64,000 bases of DNA. It comes from Lentisphaerae bacterium GWF2_57_35. Lineage in GTDB: Bacteria; Verrucomicrobiota; Kiritimatiellia; CAIQIC01; GWF2-57-35. The stretch lies in assembly GCA_001804865.1 (NCBI GenBank), contig MHBK01000059.1:29779-93778 (forward strand), written 5' to 3'. A program made the translations under genes and the position numbers. How positions within the stretch are numbered: position 1 is the stretch's first letter; each line of letters starts with the position of its first letter. Positions 50,401 to 58,511 of this stretch are shown one piece after another. Below the pieces are notes generated by a model. It was not told the DNA's origin. It worked only from the letters and a program-made list of their open reading frames with translations, and made no database searches.

Positions 50401-51961
50401 CTCGTCGTTGACGTGGGTCTGGCGCCGGGAAAACGAGCTGGCCCTGAGCGTGGTGGGCGACGGCGCCGTGGTGGGCCGACCCGGCTGGTATCCGGCGGAC
50501 GCGGTCGTGGCGTTGGGCGCCGAGGCTCGTGATCGAAGCCATTTCGAAAACTGGATGGGCGATCTGCCGCAAGGGCGCGGCCGCTTGAATCCGGTGGAGG
50601 TGGTCATGGACCGGCCCCGGACGATCAAGGCGGTGTTTGCCCGCGAGCAAGGCGAATTGGGCATTGTGGTCAATCCGGATTCCGGCGTCTGGAAATTCCT
50701 GGCGATGCCGCCGGACTTCGCCGGACCCGTCTGCGGTACGGGCTCGGTTGCCCAGATGAAAGTGCCGGCCGGCGCGTATCTGCTGGAATACCAGGCCATC
50801 CCTCACTACCGGGAGCCCGAATCGCAATCCGTGACGCTGGCCCCCAAGGCCCGCTATGTCTTTTCGGGCACGTATGCGCCCGTGCCGGAATTGTCCGTTT
50901 CGGTCAGCCGGCTGGAGCAGTCGATTCTCGACGGCCAGGGAGCCGCCAGCCAGACCTTCGAGGTATGGAATTCGGGGCATGGCACGTTGAAGTACGCCAT
51001 TTCGCGCAATGTCGGGTGGTTGTGGCTGAGCCCGAAGATCGGCACGAGCACGGGCGAGCATGACGTGATCCGCGTGGATTACAATACCGCCGACATGGCT
51101 CCGGACACGTATACCGGCACGCTGACGGTGGCCGTGCGGGATGCGGAGGTTATTCCCCACGAAGTGCTGGCCGTGCTCAAGGTTAAATCCTCCTTGGAGC
51201 CGGTCGAAGTCGAAACGAAGGCGCCCGCCGCCCCCGTCCGCAGCGGGCTGGCCGAAGGGTTGTTGGCCTATTATCCGTTTGACGGCAACACTATGGATTA
51301 CAGCGGCATGAACAATGCCGGCCTGGTCCGCGGTGCGCTGGCTTATGCCGGGCATGAACCTTTTGGACAAGCCGGGACGTTCAATCAGCGGGGAAAAGTC
51401 TACGTGGAAGTGCCTTCGCAGGATTATCTGGTGCTGACGAACTCCTTCACCATCCAGTTGTGGTACAAGAGCGGCGCCGCCAGCGGACGCATCCTGCAAA
51501 AACTGTGGCCCGCCCAGCGCTCGGATCGCCGCGAGTGGGAGATTTCGATTCGCGACGACGCGCGCATGCTCTTCAAGTACGCCGTTCCGGGCACGACGGA
51601 TAATTTCGAATTTCTTTGTCCGCTGGACAGTCAGTGGGCCAACGGGACCTGGAATCAGTTCGTCTATGCCTATTCGGGAGAGAGTAACCGCCTCTACGGT
51701 TACCTGAACGGCGTGGCGGCGACCAATCAGGCGCCGAAATACCGGATGATGCCGCTGGATACGCCGCTTCCCCTGATGATGATGCACGACCGCTACAAAT
51801 CCACGACCGGCGCCCGCTTCGATGCGGAAGGCTTCCTCGACGAAGTCGCCATCTGGAGCCGCCGGCTGTCCGACGAGGAAATCCGCGCGCTGTACCAGAC
51901 GCCTCTGTCGCGGCAGCTCAATCCCGATGCCGGGAAACAGGCTGGAGGAGCCGCCCGCTAA
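47471..51961 (+). CDS. Giant secreted InlB-B-repeat / LamG protein
   Basis: 1496 residues from the GTG at 47471, chosen because GAGGAGG lies nine bases upstream; the in-frame ATG at 47414 sits inside a palindrome. Signal peptide near MRWLSYLMLPLLLATQVSAL. Residues about 120-1060 are four tandem modules of roughly 235 residues, each with a divergent InlB B-repeat (ADENGTITPAGAVRVERGA, HTIEASFERQRFALTVES) and a Trp-rich strand pair (YALAGWEGTGAVPAKGTGSV, FQMTQDSTLKWKWNAEYELT). A BACON-like module near 1140-1230 and a LamG/concanavalin-like domain at 1270-1490 (YYPFDGNTMDYSGMNNAGLV, GFLDEVAIWSRRLSDEEIRA) close it. No anchor is seen. Stop and next start overlap (TAATG), so it is made with the glycosidase lipoprotein downstream. 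Confidence 0.86.
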   Translation: MKTMRWLSYLMLPLLLATQVSALSGFTITNNTELMKNPYAYWSTTVFFHDELKAVSTNLVRFGWKKYFQVTGRETTFYVPQDLSVSLDRLTPGDRMAVNAMIQSEQQGLIVVALRLEVSTHTVDASADENGTITPAGAVRVERGANAEFVMAAKDRCSLARVRVDGEELEGVEGRKQFSYAFENVTRSHTIEASFERQRFALTVESAFGKVDPPAGVARVEDGREMTASVAADSVRGAKPGVRYALAGWEGTGAVPAKGTGSVARFQMTQDSTLKWKWNAEYELTVKAEAGGSVGARPAWHAAGAGVTLDAAPADGFRFAGWKGDVAAEAAKANPVTVVMDRPRALTALFEKDVIAITASAGRDGSIEPKGVIEVARGRAVEFSIRAQEHFHIDEVLVDGKGLGDIDGEKSEYAYRFDEVTAPHSIEARFAPDQYELIVESSRGAATPAAGAHIYEHGAVVEARGSAAPVVSEQNERMRFVVTGWKGRGAVPEKGAGTVVQFTMTQDSELEWEWAAQYLFEGAASEGGAVDQKTGWYLAGSEVSLEAKPAPISRFVGWSGELPAEKKLENPLVLKVDKPRKVTAVFERDTVALSAKAGKNGTIEPAGEVKIDRGADAIFHVEAQDHFHIAEILVDGLAVDDLGVNQGAYEYTFEGVQGPHTLSASFARNRYALTLASDVGVVKPAAGSYEYEYGQAVEARVEKTMVQSADPGSRFVLRGWRGSGDAPLQGTGSVVRFAMTQDTTLDWEWQTQHELKTRAGEGGRVEGLPGWYVKGAAVRLTAIAEEGSKFEGWSGDVPEARRRDNPVTIVMDQRRLIAADFHQDLVALTAVAGENGGMTPKGETTVRRGAKAEFAIQADAHYHINKVLVDGEPVGDLAEEQDAYTYTFGKVTAPHRIEAFFARNRYGLTIRSERGLSAPATGVHRHEQGESVTVEMKETLVSGAEPGVRYVLAGWSGTGDVPAGGTGTVVRFQIHRDSSLTWVWRRENELALSVVGDGAVVGRPGWYPADAVVALGAEARDRSHFENWMGDLPQGRGRLNPVEVVMDRPRTIKAVFAREQGELGIVVNPDSGVWKFLAMPPDFAGPVCGTGSVAQMKVPAGAYLLEYQAIPHYREPESQSVTLAPKARYVFSGTYAPVPELSVSVSRLEQSILDGQGAASQTFEVWNSGHGTLKYAISRNVGWLWLSPKIGTSTGEHDVIRVDYNTADMAPDTYTGTLTVAVRDAEVIPHEVLAVLKVKSSLEPVEVETKAPAAPVRSGLAEGLLAYYPFDGNTMDYSGMNNAGLVRGALAYAGHEPFGQAGTFNQRGKVYVEVPSQDYLVLTNSFTIQLWYKSGAASGRILQKLWPAQRSDRREWEISIRDDARMLFKYAVPGTTDNFEFLCPLDSQWANGTWNQFVYAYSGESNRLYGYLNGVAATNQAPKYRMMPLDTPLPLMMMHDRYKSTTGARFDAEGFLDEVAIWSRRLSDEEIRALYQTPLSRQLNPDAGKQAGGAAR

Positions 51962-54900
51962 TGGGCGGCCGCTTCCAAACGCAGCCGAGGCGCTATGGGC
52001 GGGGGGCGATGGAGAAGCTCCTGAGGACGGCGGGGCCGCCGTCCCTCCCCCTGGCGTTCCGTTGGCCTTGCGCCTTTCGGCGGGCCCTGCCGGGGCTGTT
52101 GCTCGCGTCGGCGCTGGCGGCCGGTTGTTCGCCGCATTCCTCCCGCCGCGAGGTCGAGTGGCCGTCGCCGGAAATGGTCTGCATTTTGCAGCCGGTCATT
52201 TCCAACCGGACGACGCAGGCCTCGATGGATGTGTTGAGCGAGTTCTTTCCCGGCGCTCCGGTCTTTTCCGCCGGGGACGCGGAAGAGGGCTTCAAGCGTT
52301 GTTCGAAGGAAGGCCGCGTGCTGCTGATTCCCTCGTCGACCTATCTGCCGGCGAAACTCTGGCCGGATTTACAACTCTACATGGCTCACGGCGGCTCCGT
52401 CGTTTTCACAGGATGCGATCCGTTGCGGGAACGCGTCGTACAAACCGAGCAGGGCTGCCTCACGCAAGCCGGCTATCTGGCCCGCCTGGCCGCCAACGCC
52501 GAGACGATCGAAGGGTTCAGCAATGTTCAGCTTTGGCGGCATCAAAACAGCGACCAGGTGTTGCGGGGGGCCGTGCGCATTGTGCGGGACGTCGCGCTGC
52601 CCTGGCCCGGCGTCCAGGTGGAAGCGGAGGGGTTCGAAGGCTGGGACGCCCTCGTACAGGAGGAAGTCCCGGTGTTGGCCGGCGCCGGCAGCTTGAACAG
52701 CTTTGTGTTTTATGCCCGGGGCGACGACACGACCAGCCAGTTGATGGTCGAGTGCGTCGAAGACGACGGGGCTCATTGGTTTTGCCGGCAGTCTTTGTCC
52801 ACTAACTGGGTCCTGCAAGTATTGCACGAAGGGTTGTTCGAGTATGCTCATGGCGCGATCCGGGATACGCCCGGACGCCGCCTTAAGATGTCCCGCATCC
52901 GCAAAATTTCCGTGGGACTGTTCAATCAATACGCCCCCCAGACGCCCGGCGCACATGTATTTGCCGTCTCGGATATTCGCTTGCTCGACGATCCCCGGCC
53001 GCTCGAAGAAGCGGTCGAGTGGCCGGATCTTTTCCTGATCGCCCCTCCGTACCGCCACTATGACTTGGATGCCCAATGGGTGCAGGCATCCGGCGGGGAC
53101 GATAAAATTTATGTGGGGAAAGCCCGCCTTCAAAGTCCTTTGCCTCGTTCTCGCGGCTGGGGCGGCGAGAAGGCGCCGTCGTCCCGTTGGATTTCGGTGG
53201 CCGATGGGCTCGATGAGCAAGGCCAGCTCGCCGGCTGGCCGGCCTCGCTCTGCATTCATGTGAATGGCGAAGGCGGCCTGGCCCGCTGGGGCTGGCTGGG
53301 CCTGAATCTATCCAAGGCGACGCTGCGCCCGGCCCGGCTGATGTTGGGAGAATGCATCCGTCGATTGCGCGAGGGCATGTTTCTCCACAAGGCAGGCTTT
53401 CGTCAGATGTCTTTCCAGGAAGGCGATGCCCTGCTGGCCACGGCGAGGTGGACGTCCTCCGAACACAGCGCCGTCTCGGTGGCCCGCGTCATGGCGGAAC
53501 TCATCGATGCGGAAGGCCGGGTCAATCGCCGGGTGGTGTCGCCGCCGACCGCCTACGGCGAAGTCGTCGACCTGAACCTGGGGCTGGTCCCGCGCGTCGT
53601 GGATGGAGTGGAGGAGTACACGTTGCGGATGACGTTGATCGATGCCCGGGTGCCCAACCGGCATTATGACCAACTGGAACAGCCCGTGAAGTTCCTGGCG
53701 CCGCCGGTCCCGTCCGTCGAATCGGCGCGCGTTTCCACCGTCGGTCCCTATTTCACCTATGGAAAAAGACCGTTGTTTTTGCTGGGCGTCAACTACTGGC
53801 CCGCGAGCGTCAATGGCCGCACGCCCACCGAGCCGGGCGGACACTGGCTGGATGCGCCGGCATTCGATCCGGAGCTTATCGGCCGGGATCTCGATCGACT
53901 GGTCTCGGCGGGCCTCAATGTCGTTTCGATCCAATACCTGGACGAAACCCAGGCGCCCCAGTTGCTGTATTTTCTGGATGAGGCAAAAAAGCGGGGGCTC
54001 TGGGTTCATCTCTTCGTCGATTCGCTGCAACCGCTATCCCAGGATTTGACGAGAGCCCGCCGCCTGATCGAAGCCGTCGGGTTGAAGGATCAGCCCCAGG
54101 TCTTCGCATTGGATATCGCCTGGGAACCGCATCTGGGATCCTATCAGGAACGCTGCCGCTTGAATCCCGAGTGGGCCCTTTGGCTGCGCGAGCAATATGG
54201 AACGGTGGAGCATGCCGAGAAAATTATTGGACGGCCGCTCTGGAAGATCATCGGCCAGGTGACCGGGCCCTCCGACGAAGAACTCAGCACCGACGGCGAC
54301 CATCGTGCGGCCGTGGCGGTGTACCGGCGGTTTATCGACGACTACATGAGCCGCCAGTACGGGCATGTCAAACGCTTCCTGCGGTCCATCGGGTGTCGCC
54401 AACTGATCGGCGCGCGCAGCGGCTATGGCGGTACCGGCAATGCGTGGGGCGACCGGTTTTTTCCCATCGACCCGGCCTCCGGCGCCGCGCATCTCGATTT
54501 CATCAGTCCCGAGGGGTGGGGGTTGCAGGGGGAGGCCGATCGGTTTTTCGAGGCCGGCTTTCTCACCGCTTACGCCCGCGGCGTCAGCGACGGCAAGCCC
54601 GTGCTTTGGACCGAGTTCGGGTGTTCCGTCGGGCAGGACCCGCAGCCGGTGGATTTGGAAAATCAGGCGCGCATTTACCGGCAAATGTTCGACATGCTTG
54701 TGAAGAGCGACGCCGCCGGCGGCTTGGGGTGGTGGTTTCCGGGCGGTTACCGGGTCGACGAGAAAACGGATATGGGCATCGTGCATCCCGACGGGTCCTG
54801 GCGGCCGGTGGGCCAGGTCTATCAACAGTTCGCGCACAGTCTCCGGCAAACGTTGAACCTGCCGAAAAGTTGGGCGGGGCGCGAGATCGATCGCGATGCG

Positions 54901-55425
54901 GACGCACGCGGGCTTTCCGCTTTGTGGAGCCGATGGAAAGACGCCTACCGCAAAGAATGCTCGACCGGACGCATGGAGGAAGTGCGCCCGCTGGGGTTCA
55001 ACAAACCTACCACCGAGCTGACGCCGATTTCGGTGGGCGGGGTTCCTTATGCGGCCCCGGCGCCGCTTCAATCGGTCGATGCGGAATGGGGCGGAGTGGT
55101 CATCGACGGGAAAGAGTTCCTGCGCAGTCCCGGCGCGCGGCTCGGCCTGCCGGCAAAACAAAACCTGCAATTGGAACTGATCAACACCGGCGCGGCGCTC
55201 TGGGTTTCGGCGTCCGAGAAAAAGCCCGGCACGGTTTGGGTGCAGGTTTCGCATGCCCTGCGCGAGCCTCAATACATCCGGGCCGGGCAAATCGGTTTTG
55301 GCAAAAGCTGCCGGATTTCATGGACCCCCTCGGACCCCGGCGTCTGGCATCTGCGGCCCTGGCTTTGGGACGTCGGCGGCTTTGGGGAGACGCTCGAAGT
55401 GGAAGTTCGGAATCGACGGGAGTAG
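51961..55425 (+). CDS. Glycoside-hydrolase-like lipoprotein (clan-A TIM barrel)
   Basis: 1154 residues if the overlapping ATG at 51961 is used; the ATG at 52009 (M17) is the alternative. Lipobox LLLASALAAGC near residue 56, so membrane-attached. Two or more N-terminal beta-domains, then a TIM barrel from about 590: LFLLGVNYWPASVNGRTPTE, LIGRDLDRLVSAGLNVVSIQ, acid/base candidate Glu in LDIAWEPHLGSY and nucleophile candidate in VLWTEFGCSVGQDP, the clan GH-A pattern of two glutamates on strands 4 and 7. It may attack beta-mannan, beta-galactan or similar; the substrate cannot be read. Codons 22-30 are a REP-like hairpin (52025-52049), so the N-terminus has been altered or the start lies later. 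Confidence 0.78.
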   Translation: MGGRFQTQPRRYGRGAMEKLLRTAGPPSLPLAFRWPCAFRRALPGLLLASALAAGCSPHSSRREVEWPSPEMVCILQPVISNRTTQASMDVLSEFFPGAPVFSAGDAEEGFKRCSKEGRVLLIPSSTYLPAKLWPDLQLYMAHGGSVVFTGCDPLRERVVQTEQGCLTQAGYLARLAANAETIEGFSNVQLWRHQNSDQVLRGAVRIVRDVALPWPGVQVEAEGFEGWDALVQEEVPVLAGAGSLNSFVFYARGDDTTSQLMVECVEDDGAHWFCRQSLSTNWVLQVLHEGLFEYAHGAIRDTPGRRLKMSRIRKISVGLFNQYAPQTPGAHVFAVSDIRLLDDPRPLEEAVEWPDLFLIAPPYRHYDLDAQWVQASGGDDKIYVGKARLQSPLPRSRGWGGEKAPSSRWISVADGLDEQGQLAGWPASLCIHVNGEGGLARWGWLGLNLSKATLRPARLMLGECIRRLREGMFLHKAGFRQMSFQEGDALLATARWTSSEHSAVSVARVMAELIDAEGRVNRRVVSPPTAYGEVVDLNLGLVPRVVDGVEEYTLRMTLIDARVPNRHYDQLEQPVKFLAPPVPSVESARVSTVGPYFTYGKRPLFLLGVNYWPASVNGRTPTEPGGHWLDAPAFDPELIGRDLDRLVSAGLNVVSIQYLDETQAPQLLYFLDEAKKRGLWVHLFVDSLQPLSQDLTRARRLIEAVGLKDQPQVFALDIAWEPHLGSYQERCRLNPEWALWLREQYGTVEHAEKIIGRPLWKIIGQVTGPSDEELSTDGDHRAAVAVYRRFIDDYMSRQYGHVKRFLRSIGCRQLIGARSGYGGTGNAWGDRFFPIDPASGAAHLDFISPEGWGLQGEADRFFEAGFLTAYARGVSDGKPVLWTEFGCSVGQDPQPVDLENQARIYRQMFDMLVKSDAAGGLGWWFPGGYRVDEKTDMGIVHPDGSWRPVGQVYQQFAHSLRQTLNLPKSWAGREIDRDADARGLSALWSRWKDAYRKECSTGRMEEVRPLGFNKPTTELTPISVGGVPYAAPAPLQSVDAEWGGVVIDGKEFLRSPGARLGLPAKQNLQLELINTGAALWVSASEKKPGTVWVQVSHALREPQYIRAGQIGFGKSCRISWTPSDPGVWHLRPWLWDVGGFGETLEVEVRNRRE
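52025..52049. repeat. REP-like hairpin within the glycosidase 5' coding region
   Basis: GGACGGC-GGGGCC-GCCGTCC followed by CTCCC, the same unit as the first hairpin of the double elements. Here it encodes RTAGPPSLP upstream of the lipobox. Confidence 0.7.
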
Positions 55426-55446
55426 TCGGCGGGGCCTGGCTGTGAT

Positions 55447-55471
55447 GGCGGGCAAGAAGGCCCGCCCTCCC
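55447..55471. repeat. REP-like hairpin after the glycosidase gene
   Basis: GGCGGGC-AAGAAG-GCCCGCC followed by CTCCC: same architecture, different stem. Twenty-one bases past the stop codon; it could also help end transcription. Confidence 0.6.
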
Positions 55472-55513
55472 ATTAAGTGCCTCGCGTCAACGCAGGTTTT
55501 CTCCTATCTTCCT

Positions 55514-55608
55514 CATAATCATAATCTTAATCGTAATCTTAATCTTCTTCTGGATAAAATGATGGAGATTATGATTAAGATTATGATTATGATTAAGATT
55601 ACAATTAT
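55514..55608. repeat. AT-rich imperfect inverted repeat of TAATC/GATTA units
   Basis: ATAATCATAATCTTAATCGT on the left and runs of GATTATGATTAAGATTAT on the right of a short TGGATAAAATGATG centre. It would fold into a long hairpin. With the preceding REP and the promoter at 55674 this accounts for most of the 55426-55795 gap. Confidence 0.65.
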
Positions 55609-55673
55609 GGGTAGGAATCAGAACGGCTCGATGCGTCTTGAGTCATAATTACAATGGCTGCCTCACAAACGTC

Positions 55674-55702
55674 TTGCTTACCTCCCTGTCTTGCAATATA
55701 TT
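55674..55702 (+). promoter_or_regulatory. Sigma-70-type promoter of the RRM gene
   Basis: TTGCTT, 17-bp spacer, TATATT. Start near 55709, giving an 87-nt 5' untranslated leader before the GTG start. Confidence 0.7.
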
Positions 55703-55795
55703 ATGAGTCCAGAAATCTTGTTTGTGTTCGAAAGGCTGCCGACGCAGGCAAGGTCCAAGGAAAGTGCGGCTGGGAAACTAGCAGGAGTACGACGA

Positions 55796-56059
55796 GTGAA
55801 TATCTATGTGGGTAATCTGTCCTACCAAGCTACCGATGAAGATCTTCGCAAGGCCTTTGAAGTATTCGGCCAAGTGACGACGGCTCGAGTGATCCGGGAT
55901 AAAGAAACAGGTCGCGCCCGCGGGTTCGGTTTTGTCGAAATGGCTACTGACGAAGAAGGGACGAAGGCCATCGAGGGGGCGAACAATACGGAAATTGCCG
56001 GTCGTGCCGTGCGCGTGAACGAAGCTCGTCCCCGCGAAGAGCGTCCGCCCCGCCACTGA
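55796..56059 (+). CDS. RRM-type RNA-binding protein
   Basis: 87 residues from the GTG at 55796, with AGGAG eight bases upstream; the longer frame from 55691 starts before the predicted transcription start. One RNA-recognition motif fills it: RNP2 IYVGNL at 2-7 and RNP1 RGFGFVEM near 41-48, plus AFEVFGQVTTARVIRDKETG. A short basic tail (PREERPPRH) follows. Same type as the small bacterial Rbp proteins that are often cold-induced; its long untranslated leader fits post-transcriptional control. Confidence 0.92.
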   Translation: MNIYVGNLSYQATDEDLRKAFEVFGQVTTARVIRDKETGRARGFGFVEMATDEEGTKAIEGANNTEIAGRAVRVNEARPREERPPRH

Positions 56060-56084
56060 TTAACAGTTTGTTTTTTTCTACTCC

Positions 56085-56129
56085 AAAAAAAACGCCCGGA
56101 TGGCAGCATCCGGGCGCAAGGATTTTTTT
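56085..56129. terminator. Bidirectional terminator
   Basis: CGCCCGGATG-GCAG-CATCCGGGCG between an A-run on the left (eight) and a T-run on the right (seven). It serves the RRM gene from the left and the KTSC gene from the right. Confidence 0.85.
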
Positions 56130-56137
56130 ACCCTGGG

Positions 56138-56443
56138 CTATTTCTTGGTAAAGTCGTATTTCCCTTTGATGTTCTTCACGAAGTACGAGCCTTTGGATTC
56201 GGCCGCCATCAGTTCCTTATAAACCGATTCGGGCACGTTCTTGTATTCGTAGGTCTCGTTTTCCCCGACCAACACCACGGACAGGATGCTGACGGCGGCA
56301 TCGTACGACACCGATTTGATCAGGCTGGAATCGACTTGCTCGGTCATCGGGGCGCTCGTTGCGGGCGCGGCTTCCTCTGCGAAGACTTGCGTCGCCGACA
56401 TCCCGATCACAGCGGCGGCCACTACGGAACAGAACAACTTCAT
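56138..56443 (-). CDS. Exported KTSC-domain protein
   Basis: 101 residues from the ATG at 56443, with CAGGAGG eight bases before it. Signal peptide MKLFCSVVAAAVIGMSATQV. Residues 40-100 are a KTSC domain: SSLIKSVSYDAAVSILSVVL, TYEYKNVPESVYKELMAAES, GSYFVKNIKGKYDF. The domain is often fused to or associated with nucleic-acid or lysyl-tRNA-synthetase-related proteins and is usually cytosolic; here it is exported, and its role is unknown. Much longer in-frame extensions upstream cover the repeat and neighbouring gene and are not real. Confidence 0.85.
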   Translation of the reverse strand: MKLFCSVVAAAVIGMSATQVFAEEAAPATSAPMTEQVDSSLIKSVSYDAAVSILSVVLVGENETYEYKNVPESVYKELMAAESKGSYFVKNIKGKYDFTKK

Positions 56444-56529
56444 GCAACACCTCCTGTGGGTTAAAGGTGGCGGAACCCTACCATGTTCGGGGAGCAGGGG
56501 CCAAAACAAAAAATCGGATGGAAACGAAG

Positions 56530-56625
56530 AAAACATCGAACAACCAACATCGAACTTCGAACCTCCAAGGTGAGATTTCGACTTACTTCGATGTTCGGCG
56601 TTCGATGTTGGTTGTTCGATGTTTT
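56530..56625. repeat. ATCGAAC-type palindromic repeat, copy 2
   Basis: AAAACATCGAACAACCAACA on the left and the near-exact complement on the right. Bases 56583-56625 also encode the last residues of the 3D-domain lipoprotein. Confidence 0.75.
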
Positions 56626-57134
56626 CCGATTGTTTTTTCCGGCAGCCACACCTTGACGGCGCGCTGTTTGCGGCCCCATTGCAGGGCCTTTGCATGGCTT
56701 CGGAAAAATAGGTCGATTTTGTAGCCTTGGATTTTCTGTCCGCGATCCTCGACGCGGCCGTAGCCGTAGCCGGGAATGTATATGAACGTTCCGAACGGGA
56801 ACAGACGCGTATCGGCGGCGATCGTGCCGGGCCGGGCGAGTGTGCCGGAGGCGGTGAGGCCGACCGGCTTGGGCTTGCCCTTCGACGGTCCCGAAGCGAA
56901 GACCGGTTGTCCGCGCCAGTTTCTTTCCCAGCCGCAACAAGACCGGCAGGCGCAATAGCCGGTGACCTCCAGCACGTAAACGCGTCCCGGCGTCTTTGGC
57001 GGCCAGCCCGTGATGCGGGACGGCGTGGCGCAACCGGCGCAGGCCGCCCAAACGGCGATGGCCAGAAGAAGAGGGCATAATGGATAAGCGCGGGGCCGTT
57101 CTTGGGTTCTTCTTCGCAACATCGTGAATCGCAT
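56583..57134 (-). CDS. 3D-domain lipoprotein
   Basis: 183 residues; AAGGATAAGGG precedes the ATG. Lipobox ending CAGC near residue 34. Residues 50-150 are a 3D (Asp-Asp-Asp, MltA-type double-psi barrel) domain: VLEVTGYCACRSCCGWERNW, GLTASGTLARPGTIAADTRL, GRVEDRGQKIQGYKIDLFF. Such domains cut or bind peptidoglycan glycan strands in MltA and resuscitation-type proteins. The Cys-rich CACRSCCGW is characteristic of the small stand-alone form. The last fifteen residues (KHRTTNIERRTSK) are encoded by the palindromic repeat, so the original C-terminus was replaced or extended. Confidence 0.83.
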   Translation of the reverse strand: MRFTMLRRRTQERPRAYPLCPLLLAIAVWAACAGCATPSRITGWPPKTPGRVYVLEVTGYCACRSCCGWERNWRGQPVFASGPSKGKPKPVGLTASGTLARPGTIAADTRLFPFGTFIYIPGYGYGRVEDRGQKIQGYKIDLFFRSHAKALQWGRKQRAVKVWLPEKTIGKHRTTNIERRTSK

Positions 57135-57203
57135 CCCTTATCCTTTTGGATGGTTTTTTCTTGCTTACTCCACCCCTGGATGCGCCATTGTAGCGGTGAA
57201 AAT

Positions 57204-58511
57204 ATGAAAACCAACACAACAAAAAAAGAGCCGCCGCGTTTGGTGGCGGCGGCCATTCTGGCCGACTGGCTGAAGACCGGCGATTTTCCCGACCGTATGC
57301 TGGCGCCGATCCGGGAGGATCGGGCCCTGATTGTCGAAATGGTCTACGGCGTAGTCCGATGGCATCGCGCCTTGGACTGGATCATGATGTCGATGCTGCG
57401 GACACAGCCCACGCCGGATTTGAACGCTTTTTTGCTGCTGGGGCTTTATCAGTTGCTGCACATGGAGCACGTGGCCGAATACGCCGCGATCAACGAGACG
57501 GTGGAAGGCGTGAAAAAGGTGTGCGGGAACAGCTCGGGGAGCCTGGTCAACGCCATACTGCGGCGCACCCAGCGCGAGAAAGATCAAATTCTGCGCAGGC
57601 TCGCAGCCCAGCCGGTCGTGGGGGTGCGCTACTCGCATCCCGACGCCTTGATCGCGCGCTGGACGAAGCAATGGGGCAAAAACCTTACCAAGGCGTTGTG
57701 CGAATGGGACAACAGCCGGGCCAAGCTGGTGATTCGGCTGGTCGGCGGCGGCTCGATGGAGGCCTATCTGGAGGCTTTGAAAGCGGCGGGGCAGGAGGCG
57801 GAGGTTCATCCCTATCGTCCCCAGGATTGCCTGACGCTGGCGCCCGGCGCGCGGGTGGAGGATTTGCCCGGCTTTGCGGAAGGCCGGTTTGTCGTACAGG
57901 ACCCGGCCACCCTGACAGCTCCGGAGCTGCTGGCGCCGGAGCCCGGCCAGGATGTGCTGGATGCCTGCGCGGCGCCCGGCGGCAAGCTGCTGGTGCTGGC
58001 GGAACAGATGGCCGACCGCGGCCGGTTGGTGGCCATGGATCTGCACGAAGACCGCCTCATCCGCTTGCGGGCGAATATCCGGCGCGCCAAACGGGACCAC
58101 ATCCAAGTGGTGCGCGCCGATGCGGCGAACGCCGGTTCGATCCGCGCGGCGCTCCAGCAACCCGGCTTGCCGCAAGCCTTCGACCGGATTCTGCTCGACG
58201 TGCCCTGCACCAATACGGGCGTGCTCCGAAGGCGCGTGGATGCGCGTTGGCGGTTTACCGAGGAACGGCTGAGCGGCATGGTGCGCATTCAGGGGGAAAT
58301 CCTTTCGGCCGTTTCCGGATTGCTCAAGCCCGGCGGAAGCCTGGTCTACAGCACGTGCAGCCTGGAATGGGAAGAGAACGAAGGCGTGATAGAGTCGTGG
58401 CTCAAGACGCATGACGAATTCGAACGGACGGAAAGCCGGTTTCTCTTTCCTCCCGAGACGGGAACCGACGGCGCCTTTGCCTCGCGGATAAGCAGGAAGG
58501 CGTCGGTGTGA
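57204..58511 (+). CDS. rsmB: RsmB-like 16S rRNA m5C methyltransferase
   Basis: 435 residues from the ATG at 57204. Residues 1-140 are the NusB-like RNA-binding domain (PPRLVAAAILADWLKTGDFP, FLLLGLYQLLHMEHVAEYAA, SSGSLVNAILRRT). Residues 150-430 are the methyltransferase: LDACAAPGGKLLVLAEQM (motif I), ILLDVPCTNTGVLRRR (motif IV with the PC cysteine) and VYSTCSLEWEENEGVI (motif VI, catalytic Cys). Relatives methylate C967 of 16S rRNA using SAM. A few NOP2/Sun paralogues act elsewhere. The stop overlaps the start of the next gene. Confidence 0.88.
   Translation: MKTNTTKKEPPRLVAAAILADWLKTGDFPDRMLAPIREDRALIVEMVYGVVRWHRALDWIMMSMLRTQPTPDLNAFLLLGLYQLLHMEHVAEYAAINETVEGVKKVCGNSSGSLVNAILRRTQREKDQILRRLAAQPVVGVRYSHPDALIARWTKQWGKNLTKALCEWDNSRAKLVIRLVGGGSMEAYLEALKAAGQEAEVHPYRPQDCLTLAPGARVEDLPGFAEGRFVVQDPATLTAPELLAPEPGQDVLDACAAPGGKLLVLAEQMADRGRLVAMDLHEDRLIRLRANIRRAKRDHIQVVRADAANAGSIRAALQQPGLPQAFDRILLDVPCTNTGVLRRRVDARWRFTEERLSGMVRIQGEILSAVSGLLKPGGSLVYSTCSLEWEENEGVIESWLKTHDEFERTESRFLFPPETGTDGAFASRISRKASV

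Noticed and set aside
48620..51787. 1055-codon open frame on the minus strand
   Set aside because: Antisense shadow of the InlB-repeat gene in GC-rich DNA; the translation is low-complexity His/Arg/Gly with no domain.
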